Of a stretch of DNA of 13,589 bases, positions 7,788 to 13,589 are shown piece after piece. The notes under the pieces are model-generated. The model did no database searches and was not told where the DNA came from. It saw only the letters and a list, made by a program, of their open reading frames with translations. The position numbers and the translations under genes were made by a program. How positions within the stretch are numbered: the first letter of the stretch is position 1; each line of letters starts with the position of its first letter. Location of the stretch: contig JAUUYD010000016.1 in NCBI GenBank assembly GCA_030590585.1, forward strand, positions 1 through 13,589. The letters are read 5' to 3'. Source of the stretch: Spirochaeta sp. Lineage in GTDB: Bacteria; Spirochaetota; Spirochaetia; Spirochaetales_E; Spirochaetaceae_B.

Positions 7788-8486
7788 ATGGCCATGCGCA
7801 TCACTGTGCTGGGGACCGATTACGAGGGACTAACTATCTCCGTCGGTCTTGCCACGCTGGGTCATTCGGTTACAACTGTCGATACGGATCATAATAGAAT
7901 CAGGAGACTGCAGAGGGGACTCCCGATTAAAGAAGATGAAACTCTTTCCAAACAGATGAAGCTGATGTTCCGCGAAGGTCAGCTGAAATTTACTACAGAG
8001 CCGGAAAACTGCCTGGCGGAATCGGATGTTGTAATCATCGCCGGGGTGAATGGAAAACGAACGGCTATTCTCAGAGTCGCGGAGTGTCTTTCCGGGGCAA
8101 TAGCGTCATTCTCAACCGTGCTGGTTACTGCCAGGACAGCTGTCGGCAGTTGTCGAATTCTGCAGGACTGGTTAAGTGATGCAATGTTTACCGGAGCCGT
8201 AAATGTTGTCGCCTTTCCTGTTTTTTTCAGTGCTCCGGAAGGGTTACACGGCTTCCTTCATCCTGAAAGAATTGTCCTGGGCTACGAAAGTGACCATTCC
8301 CGGCGTGTCCTGGATGAACTTTTTGCAAATCTTCTATTAAATGAAACTTCCATTTTCCACGTTTCCTGGGAAGCAGCGGAAATGATGAGGGTTACCGGGG
8401 GATCTATAGCAGCAGGTATTCCAGGAGAAAATCCGACAGCTCCTGAATTAGTGCCGGTTGAGGAAGCTTACAGCCGCATCGGGTAG
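7788..8486 (+). CDS. Truncated, divergent UDP-glucose/GDP-mannose dehydrogenase-like protein
   Basis: The 232-residue product resembles the NAD-binding N-terminal domain of UDP-glucose 6-dehydrogenase. It has MRITVLG near the start, D32 at the end of the second strand, FTTEPENCLAESDVVII, a degenerate TARTAVGS for the usual STVPVGT, and FLHPERIVLGYES with the following helix. Full enzymes are about 430-450 residues. Here the central helix with catalytic Lys/Asn, the active-site Cys and the whole UDP-binding domain are missing. The GxGYVG loop is GTDYEG (9-14), losing the middle Gly, and NPEFL has become FPVFF, losing the Glu. It is unlikely to be an active dehydrogenase; it may be a diverged paralogue with another role or a decaying gene with a still open frame. 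GGAGGGGGGT precedes ATG 7788; ATG 7794 is an alternative start. Confidence 0.75.
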   Translation: MAMRITVLGTDYEGLTISVGLATLGHSVTTVDTDHNRIRRLQRGLPIKEDETLSKQMKLMFREGQLKFTTEPENCLAESDVVIIAGVNGKRTAILRVAECLSGAIASFSTVLVTARTAVGSCRILQDWLSDAMFTGAVNVVAFPVFFSAPEGLHGFLHPERIVLGYESDHSRRVLDELFANLLLNETSIFHVSWEAAEMMRVTGGSIAAGIPGENPTAPELVPVEEAYSRIG

Positions 8487-8496
8487 TGATAATTGT

Positions 8497-8516
8497 TTTT
8501 CCCCAACTTTTCCACA
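8497..8516 (+). promoter_or_regulatory. DnaA-box-like pair (left)
   Basis: TTTTCCCCA (8497-8505) and TTTTCCACA (8508-8516) lie on the same strand, 11 bases apart. The second differs from the DnaA consensus TTATNCACA at one position. Confidence 0.45.
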
Positions 8517-8532
8517 GGCAGATAATGAATTC

Positions 8533-8567
8533 ACAGGTAAAAACCGTTCTGACATTTACCTGTTTTT
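8533..8567 (+). terminator. Probable rho-independent terminator of the dehydrogenase-like gene
   Basis: Perfect 9-bp arms ACAGGTAAA (8533-8541) and TTTACCTGT (8555-8563) with a 13-base loop run into five T's (8563-8567), 47 bases after the stop. The stem is AT-rich, so it is probably modest in strength. The remaining gap up to the DnaA-box-like array holds nothing else I can support. Confidence 0.55.
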
Positions 8568-8711
8568 CCGTCTACCGGGGAATGAAAATGGATGATTATT
8601 GGGTTGAACGGGTTGGAATCCGCTTACTTTCGATTCATTTCACAAAGAAAACCGGAAAAAATTAACATGGTTTAAAGCAATTCTTGAGACTGTTGGTATG
8701 CTGGGCTTCAC

Positions 8712-8752
8712 TTATCCCCATGTTATCCCAATTTTTCCCCAACTTATCCACA
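8712..8752 (+). promoter_or_regulatory. Tandem array of DnaA-box-like 9-mers
   Basis: Four same-strand 9-mers follow one another: TTATCCCCA (8712-8720), TTATCCCAA (8723-8731), TTTTCCCCA (8733-8741) and TTATCCACA (8744-8752). The last is a perfect DnaA box. Start-to-start spacing is 11, 10 and 11 bases, about one helical turn. The array lies between two convergent genes, so it is not an obvious promoter element. Confidence 0.5.
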
Positions 8753-8769
8753 AGCAAACCCCCGTATAT

Positions 8770-9579
8770 TCAATCCTCAGGAGTTTCCACCGCCGCACCC
8801 CATTCAGCCAGATGCTTTGCAATAAAATCCAGAACCTGCTTATGTTCGGCTTTTCCCCGGCCGCCCGGGTGTATCGGTTCACCAAAGCTGATATGAACAG
8901 GCCTGTCCGGATATAGAGGACCGAACTCTTTAACCCATTTCCCCTCCCCCCAGAAATCAGTTTTAAGGGCTACGGGAACAACAGATACTCCGGCCTTGAG
9001 AGCCAGTTTTACAGCCAGACTGTTAAACTTCCGGTATGAAAAAACATCCTGCCTTGTACCTTCGGGAAAGAGTATCACCGAAACACCTTCGGATAACAGT
9101 TTTTCTCCCCCGTCAAGAACCTGCATCAGGTCTTCACCGGGATGGCGCCTGGATACCGGGATAGCCCGCAGCCGCTTGAGAATCTGACCGAAAAACGGCA
9201 ATTTCATCAGACGTTGTTTTACAACAAAAGTCATAGGTGTCCGGGATGCAATCAGGCCGGGAAGGGCATTCACCTCAAGGGTACCCATGTGATTGCAGGC
9301 AAATACATATGGACCCTGGTCTGCCGGGTATCGATTCAGACCCTCGAAGCTCAGATGTGCTCCCTGCTTCTCAACGATACGCATTACCCTGAGTGCCTGC
9401 AGTGTCACAGCTTTCTGCGGATCCCCGGTGTAGTAGAATTTAATGCCGGACCATATAACCAGAATTGAATAACGAAGGGAAAACCAGAACTGTCCTTTAA
9501 ATAATCGCCTTGAAGAATAGCGCCGAGAACGATCCGCTGCAGTTTCATACCGATCCTGTGAAATATCAGGAAGATACAT
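8770..9579 (-). CDS. plsC: PlsC-type 1-acyl-sn-glycerol-3-phosphate acyltransferase
   Basis: The 269-residue product belongs to the PlsC/LPLAT family, which acylates lysophosphatidic acid at the inner membrane to make phosphatidic acid. Motif I is NHMGTLE (96-102): H97 with E102 in the place of the usual Asp. Motif II is around FVVKQRLMKLPFFG (118-131), motif III is FPEGTR (171-176), and motif IV is around VSVVPVALKTD. The hydrophobic stretch at about 31-50 probably associates with the membrane. AGGAGA nine bases before ATG is a good ribosome binding site and overlaps the stop of the LRR gene upstream, so translation is probably coupled. It is the last gene of a three-gene operon. The exact acyl acceptor is not certain. 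Confidence 0.9.
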   Translation of the reverse strand: MYLPDISQDRYETAADRSRRYSSRRLFKGQFWFSLRYSILVIWSGIKFYYTGDPQKAVTLQALRVMRIVEKQGAHLSFEGLNRYPADQGPYVFACNHMGTLEVNALPGLIASRTPMTFVVKQRLMKLPFFGQILKRLRAIPVSRRHPGEDLMQVLDGGEKLLSEGVSVILFPEGTRQDVFSYRKFNSLAVKLALKAGVSVVPVALKTDFWGEGKWVKEFGPLYPDRPVHISFGEPIHPGGRGKAEHKQVLDFIAKHLAEWGAAVETPED

Positions 9580-9592
9580 TCAAATATTTCTC

Positions 9593-10405
9593 CTAACCGC
9601 CGAAACCCAGGGAATCCTGATCGCCATCTTCCCTGATTTGCTTCTCCCAAAGAGCCTCTTCTGAGGCCGGCAGTTCATTGTAGGCAAGGTTCAGCTCTTT
9701 CAGTGCAACCAGTGTTCGAAAGGAGTCAGGCACGGATCTCAATCGATTCATGGATAAATCCAATTTCCGTAAGTTCTGAAAGCGGTGCCAATCGGCAGGC
9801 AAAACTGAAAGTTTATTACCTTTGATATTCAGTATTCTCAGTCGTTTAAGCCGTCCAAGGTTATCCGGAAGACTTGAAAGGTTGTTGTATGACAGATTAA
9901 GAACTGTAAGTCTGGTCAGTTTCAGGATGTTTTCAGGAAATCGAGTAAAACGATTTGATCCCAGATCAAGTATCCGCAAGGTAGCTGCCGCGCCGCCAAT
10001 ATCAGGAATCCTGCTGATGCCTATACCCCGGACAATTAATGCTTCCAAACGCGGAAGAGAAAACAGGCCTCTGGGAATACGAAAATTTCCGCTTAAGTTC
10101 TTCTTTAAATATTTCACCCTTGTAACTCTGTGTTTCAGCAAAAAGGTTTCAGGAGAATGACCGAGAATCTCATACATCGAATAAAGCAGGGATGCGGATC
10201 CCGACGGATCTGAAAAAAAACCGGAAGGTACGAGATATCCGCCCGAATCGATACTGCAGCCGCGAAAAAATTCTTCACAGAGTTCTTCATAATTACCTTT
10301 GCTTTGCAGCCCGGCAATAAGTACATCGATTTCTCCGTAATCCGCGGTAATAAAGGTGTAACGCAGGCGATCTATCAGATCCCTGCGGCTTGATAAAGAT
10401 CTCAT
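9593..10405 (-). CDS. Leucine-rich-repeat protein
   Basis: The 270-residue protein has seven consecutive 23-residue repeats starting at about residues 97, 120, 143, 166, 189, 212 and 235. The last five fit LxxLxLxxNxLxxLPxxLxxL well (for example LTVLNLSYNNLSSLP); the first two are degenerate. Such repeats form a curved scaffold for protein binding. The N-terminal 95 residues are not LRR and are not recognised; no signal peptide or membrane segment is seen, so it is probably cytoplasmic. It lies between the acidic-protein gene and plsC, 13 bases before the plsC start. No Shine-Dalgarno precedes ATG 10405; instead TATAAT (10420-10415, minus strand) ends 9 bases upstream, with GTGACA 19 bases further up, so a second promoter giving a very short leader is possible. 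The binding partner is unknown. Confidence 0.85.
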   Translation of the reverse strand: MRSLSSRRDLIDRLRYTFITADYGEIDVLIAGLQSKGNYEELCEEFFRGCSIDSGGYLVPSGFFSDPSGSASLLYSMYEILGHSPETFLLKHRVTRVKYLKKNLSGNFRIPRGLFSLPRLEALIVRGIGISRIPDIGGAAATLRILDLGSNRFTRFPENILKLTRLTVLNLSYNNLSSLPDNLGRLKRLRILNIKGNKLSVLPADWHRFQNLRKLDLSMNRLRSVPDSFRTLVALKELNLAYNELPASEEALWEKQIREDGDQDSLGFGG

Positions 10406-10441
10406 TCAAATAACATTATAACCGGTAGATGCGGGACCTTG

Positions 10442-10669
10442 TCACCCCAATTCCCAGGGATCCCGTTCGACTTCGTCATCTTCATCTTCCTGACCGTACT
10501 GCCGCTCCCATGCTTCACTATCCAGATCATCAAAAGAATCACCCCAGTCATCCTCGTCGGCTTGAGAATCGACCGAATGTTCCTGCTGGTTTTCCAGGTT
10601 CTCAAGGTCATCCAATGAGATCGTCTTGTCTTCGTTGTCTACTTCCTGAGAGGAGTCCCGATCGGACAT
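10442..10669 (-). CDS. Small, very acidic protein of unknown function
   Basis: The 75-residue product has 31 Asp/Glu and only 4 Lys/Arg residues by my count, with clusters such as DEDDWGDSFDDLD (38-50) and EDEDDEVERDPW (61-72). It is probably disordered. I do not recognise the family. Support that it is a real gene: AGGAGG five bases before ATG, a good promoter directly upstream, and position at the head of an operon with the LRR and plsC genes (36 bases to the LRR gene). A role as an acidic binding partner or inhibitor is possible, but this is only inference. Confidence 0.75.
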   Translation of the reverse strand: MSDRDSSQEVDNEDKTISLDDLENLENQQEHSVDSQADEDDWGDSFDDLDSEAWERQYGQEDEDDEVERDPWELG

Positions 10670-10687
10670 GGCAGCCTCCTGTACTTA

Positions 10688-10716
10688 ATTATAGTGTCTC
10701 CCTCTGCAGCTCACAA
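10688..10716 (-). promoter_or_regulatory. Promoter of the acidic protein-LRR-plsC operon
   Basis: On the minus strand TTGTGA (10716-10711) and a perfect TATAAT (10693-10688) are separated by 17 bases, with AGGAGG and the ATG at 10669 just downstream. Confidence 0.7.
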
Positions 10717-10808
10717 TTCAAGCCCCCAGCCGGGGATATCATTGATTTATATCTCTTGTAAGCCCGGCTGATTAATTCGCCGATTATTAAAGTACAGGGA
10801 GATTTGAA

Positions 10809-10976
10809 ATGAGCCGATACGAACGCATCCGTCAGGAAATCATTGCCGTAGAGCGGGAAATTGCGACCCTTCGTCATGCCGTCAAAAAAGACAAAGAACT
10901 GAAATCCTTCAAGGATATCTGTATCAGAAACGAACAGATCCGGGATAGTTTTTCAGGTATCCGGCAGGCAGTTTAA
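10809..10976 (+). CDS. Small 55-residue helical protein, unknown function
   Basis: ATG at 10809 opens a 55-codon frame beginning MSRYERIRQEIIAVEREIATL and ending IRQAV. It is rich in charged and hydrophobic residues in a pattern suited to a short coiled coil. GGGAG eight bases before the ATG is a fair ribosome binding site. It is divergent from the acidic-protein gene (139 bases between the starts). Its TAA stop (10974-10976) overlaps the stop of the convergent 163-residue gene (10973-10975, minus). I do not recognise a family. It could be real because both ends fit neighbouring genes precisely, but the short length leaves doubt. Confidence 0.6.
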   Translation: MSRYERIRQEIIAVEREIATLRHAVKKDKELKSFKDICIRNEQIRDSFSGIRQAV

Positions 10977-11464
10977 TCAAGGGTAACCGCGTCACCGCCG
11001 CCCAGAGTTGAAACTGCCGCTCCGAGGTCGTCCAGCAGGGGCTGCAGGCGATCTGCAGGCGGAGCGGTATACAACAGGGCATCGGCCAGCCCTTCATCCC
11101 TGGCCCAGATATCCCACCTGTCTGCAAGCTCATCAATTGAGACTGTATCTTTTTTCACCGACTCAAACAGATCTCTGCGGGCCAGGTTCATCCAGCTGCG
11201 GAGAGAGGAAGGCTCAGGCCAGGCTCCCAGCAATATCTGACGGGGCCAGCTGAGCTTCAGGGTAATACTGTAGTAGAAATAAGATTCACTCATTTCCTTC
11301 AGAGCACGGTGATAATTCAGTTCGAGTCCCAGAGAACCGGCAATGAGACGATCCGCCTCCTCAAAGGACCTGAGAAACAGGTCAATCGAAGGCAGCATTC
11401 GCTCCCGTTCATCCTCTCCGGGAGGAAAAGTAAATCTGATTCGATATGATATCTTCTGTGTCAT
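10973..11464 (-). CDS. Hypothetical protein, 163 residues
   Basis: I do not recognise this protein. It is soluble in appearance, with no signal peptide or membrane segment. It has a beta-like start (KISYRIRFTF), an acidic, Glu/Arg-rich stretch (about 15-40), a Trp-containing central part (SWPRQILLGAWPEPSSLRSW, about 72-91) and an Ala/Leu-rich helical C-terminus. Start ATG 11464 has no clear Shine-Dalgarno; TAGAAT lies three bases upstream. It lies downstream of the terminator of the fusA operon, so it probably has its own promoter. Its stop overlaps that of the convergent 55-residue ORF. Confidence 0.75.
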   Translation of the reverse strand: MTQKISYRIRFTFPPGEDERERMLPSIDLFLRSFEEADRLIAGSLGLELNYHRALKEMSESYFYYSITLKLSWPRQILLGAWPEPSSLRSWMNLARRDLFESVKKDTVSIDELADRWDIWARDEGLADALLYTAPPADRLQPLLDDLGAAVSTLGGGDAVTLD

Positions 11465-11531
11465 CGTATTCTACCAACCATTCTGCCTAGCGATGAAGAA
11501 TTAGGCAAGTCCGGCAGGTTCCAGATCTTTC

Positions 11532-11558
11532 AAAAGAAAAGCCGCCTCGAAGGGCGGC
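11532..11558 (-). terminator. Rho-independent terminator of the fusA-ATPase operon
   Basis: On the minus strand GCCGCC (11558-11553), a six-base loop and GGCGGC (11546-11541) are followed by TTTTCTTTT (11540-11532). It is 34 bases after the ATPase stop and ends the operon transcribed from the right. Confidence 0.85.
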
Positions 11559-11592
11559 CTTTGTACGGCTTTCTGCCGGAAAAATTACCTTT

Positions 11593-12306
11593 CTAAACTT
11601 CGGCTATTAACAGGGATTTGGGATCGAGCTTAAGCGGTAAATCCTCTGAGTTGATGGTTTCATGGTCTTTCACCAGATAAAGATGAAGGTAATCTTTCTC
11701 GGCCTTCAGGGTAAAGATGACATCAATCTGATCCATAAAGGAAACCAGGTTCGTCGGAATACCCTCTTTATTGAGTACCGGCCCATCGATATCATCACGG
11801 TGATAATCGTCGGTGAACCAGAGCTCCACTTTTTTTTCCTTTGCGAAAGATTTGTAAGCCTGTACATCATCGGAGCTGGCTTTTGTAAAATCAAAACCAT
11901 CAACAACGATGACATCGGTTTCCATCTGACCGTTGTCCATCATGGCACTCACTCCGGCAATCACCTGTTTGACCGATGTACCCTGCTGGCTGAAATTCAT
12001 GATAACCCGATTATGAATAATTTCATCATGGATATCCATGGCATTTTCCAATTCACGTTTCTGACTGATTTCCTTGAAAATGTCTTCATACCAACTGATG
12101 ATATGATCCACCCTCTTGGCATATGAAACATGAATAACATGTTTTCCGGCCATCAATTTGTCTGTGGCTATATGCACCAGACAGGCCGTCTTGCCGATTC
12201 CCCGACGAGCGGCGATGACACCGATATTGCCGGCTCCGACACCGCCGTTAATGGAATTATCCAGTTTCCGTAATGGACTCTTTTTTATCAGTTCTTTTTT
12301 AACCAT
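11593..12306 (-). CDS. P-loop ATPase of the RecA/KaiC/DnaB-like superfamily, downstream of fusA
   Basis: The 237-residue protein shows a Walker A-type loop AARRGIGKTA (32-41) with Ala in place of the first Gly, and a Walker B strand VIVVDGFD (132-139). Between them, HVIHVSYAK (56-64) and the long helix resemble the RecA/DnaB-type ATPase core. NSINGGVGAGNIGVIAARRG is typical of the entry to such folds. The substrate or partner is unknown. It begins 11 bases after the fusA stop, with GGGGG as ribosome binding site, so it is very likely cotranscribed and may act in translation or ribosome function, but this rests on context alone. It is shorter than replicative helicases and lacks their N-terminal domain. 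Confidence 0.8.
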   Translation of the reverse strand: MVKKELIKKSPLRKLDNSINGGVGAGNIGVIAARRGIGKTACLVHIATDKLMAGKHVIHVSYAKRVDHIISWYEDIFKEISQKRELENAMDIHDEIIHNRVIMNFSQQGTSVKQVIAGVSAMMDNGQMETDVIVVDGFDFTKASSDDVQAYKSFAKEKKVELWFTDDYHRDDIDGPVLNKEGIPTNLVSFMDQIDVIFTLKAEKDYLHLYLVKDHETINSEDLPLKLDPKSLLIAEV

Positions 12307-12317
12307 TTCAGTTCCCC

Positions 12318-13589
12318 CTACTTCCCGGCCTTTTTGGCTTCCTCAGCTTTCTTGATCAGTTCTTCACCGATCGACTGAGGTACTTTCGCAAATTTGGCGA
12401 ATTCCATGGTGAACTCAGCCTTACCCTGGGTTGATGAGCGCAGAGAAGTTGAGTATCCGAACATTTCACTCAACGGAACTTCCGCATCCACTGAACTGTT
12501 CACACCCTCTTCCTGGGATGCCAGTATCATACCCCGTCTCTGATTGATGCTGCCGAAAATGTTTCCCTGAAATTCTGTGGGACCTTCGACAACAACCTTC
12601 ATGATGGGTTCAAGTATGATGGGACCGGCTTTCTTGTAGGCTTTACGGAAACCCATTAAACCAGCGGTCTGGAATGCCATATCGGAAGAGTCCACGGCAT
12701 GGGAAGAACCATCCACAACCGTCATTTTGATATTCACGACGGGAAACCCGAGGAGGGAGCCCTTTTTCATGGCTGTCTGGAAGCCTTTATCACAGGAAGG
12801 GATGTATTCGGTGGGGATGTTTCCACCTTTTATCTTGGTTACAAACTCGTAGTTCTCTTCCTTGAGGGGCTCCATGATGCCTTTAATCTTGGCATACTGA
12901 CCACTACCACCGGTCTGCTTCTTATGGGTGTATTCCCATTCAACCTTCCTGCTGATGGCTTCCCTGTAAGCTACCTGAGGTGCTCCGGTGTCGACTTCTG
13001 CCTGATATTCCCGGCGCATGCGCTCGACATACACCTCAAGATGCAGTTCGCCCATGCCCTGAATAATCGTATCGTTTGTTTCCGGATCCACATAGGTGCG
13101 GAAGGTGGGATCTTCTTTGGTAAAGCGGTTAAGGGCTTTGGCCATCTTGTCCGATGCGGCTTTATCTTTCGGCTGAATCGAGAGAGAAATAACCGGATTC
13201 GGAACATACATGGATGTCATGGACAGGTTCAAATCGCCGCCGCAGAAAGTATCTCCCGAAGCACAATCAATCCCGAACAGAGCGACAATGTCGCCGGTTC
13301 CCGCTTCAGAGATATCTTCCATGTTGTTGGCATGCATACGGACCAGTCGTCCCACCTTGAACTTCCGTTTATTACGAACGTTAAAGAGATCGGCTCCCTT
13401 TCTGATGGTTCCCTGGTAAATACGAATATAAGTCAGCTGGCCATACTGGCCGTCTTCCAACTTGAATGCCAGGGCCACAGGCGGTTTGGTCGGATCTGAA
13501 GGAAGAATTACTTCTTCCTCATCGTTATCCAGATCCAGGGCCTTGTTTTCAATATCCGGAGGAGAAGGCATATAACGGATTACAGCATC
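12318..13589 (-). CDS. fusA: Elongation factor G, C-terminal part (domains II-V), runs off the right edge
   Basis: EF-G drives GTP-dependent translocation on the ribosome and, with RRF, recycling. The visible 423 residues begin with [14 protein letters not shown] at the end of the GTPase domain, followed by domain II ([20 protein letters not shown]), domain III ([10 protein letters not shown] to [14 protein letters not shown]), domain IV with the GGSGQYAKI loop, and domain V ([20 protein letters not shown] to [10 protein letters not shown]). The frame is open to the window edge, so the internal ATG at 13571 is not the start. An acidic linker ([14 protein letters not shown]) follows the GTPase domain. 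The sequence resembles the spirochaete type; spirochaetes can encode two specialised EF-G forms, and I cannot tell which this is. The ATPase gene follows in the same operon. Confidence 0.97.
   Translation of the reverse strand, partial: DAVIRYMPSPPDIENKALDLDNDEEEVILPSDPTKPPVALAFKLEDGQYGQLTYIRIYQGTIRKGADLFNVRNKRKFKVGRLVRMHANNMEDISEAGTGDIVALFGIDCASGDTFCGGDLNLSMTSMYVPNPVISLSIQPKDKAASDKMAKALNRFTKEDPTFRTYVDPETNDTIIQGMGELHLEVYVERMRREYQAEVDTGAPQVAYREAISRKVEWEYTHKKQTGGSGQYAKIKGIMEPLKEENYEFVTKIKGGNIPTEYIPSCDKGFQTAMKKGSLLGFPVVNIKMTVVDGSSHAVDSSDMAFQTAGLMGFRKAYKKAGPIILEPIMKVVVEGPTEFQGNIFGSINQRRGMILASQEEGVNSSVDAEVPLSEMFGYSTSLRSSTQGKAEFTMEFAKFAKVPQSIGEELIKKAEEAKKAGK

Noticed and set aside
7580..7894. Open frame with strong ribosome binding site before the dehydrogenase-like gene
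   Set aside because: Most of it is the dispersed repeat and the end overlaps the dehydrogenase-like gene out of frame; no family resemblance. It may be a relic of an older start.
8587..8670. 27-codon plus-strand frame in the gap after the dehydrogenase-like gene
   Set aside because: Too short, and the G-run is too close to the ATG to serve as a ribosome binding site.
8497..8752. Chromosomal replication origin
   Set aside because: DnaA boxes are suggestive, but no dnaA, dnaN or other origin genes are near, and the right-hand genes, including fusA, are transcribed toward the site, opposite to what is expected beside oriC.
12699..13499. Long plus-strand open frame opposite fusA
   Set aside because: Antisense shadow of strongly conserved EF-G; no recognisable protein features.

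Overview
The window reads as bacterial chromosome, most likely from a free-living spirochaete (Spirochaetales). The main clue is the elongation factor G C-terminal half at the right edge, whose sequence looks like the Treponema/Spirochaeta type. This assignment comes from remembered sequence style, not from a search. Base composition is uneven: the recC/recB block (about 1-4870) is clearly richer in G+C than the rest.

Left part (1-4870, minus strand): a recC-recB operon for a RecBCD-type exonuclease/helicase. recC is complete and overlaps the GTG start of recB by four bases (GTGA). recB runs off the left edge. Its last visible part is occupied by a hairpin-rich repeat that keeps the reading frame open. 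A second copy of the repeat core lies at 7639-7760.

Middle (4938-8486, plus strand): a higB-higA toxin-antitoxin pair starts divergently from recC, from a strong promoter that leaves almost no leader. Next come a frameshifted, truncated copy of a YbgC-like thioesterase gene, the intact thioesterase, and a calcineurin-like metallophosphoesterase. After them, a promoter, the second repeat copy and a shortened UDP-glucose-dehydrogenase-like gene that has lost key residues. Between this gene and the convergent plsC lies a 283-bp gap with DnaA-box-like 9-mers spaced 10-11 bp apart.

Right part (8770-13589): a minus-strand operon encodes a 75-residue very acidic protein, a leucine-rich-repeat protein and a PlsC-type acyltransferase. 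A 55-residue plus-strand ORF follows, convergent with an unrecognised 163-residue protein; their stop codons overlap. The right edge holds fusA (partial) and a P-loop ATPase gene in one operon, ended by a clear terminator.

No tRNA, rRNA, CRISPR array or insertion sequence was seen. The most unusual items are the dispersed palindromic repeat inside recB, the phased DnaA-box-like array between convergent genes, the degenerate dehydrogenase and the decayed tandem copy of the thioesterase.
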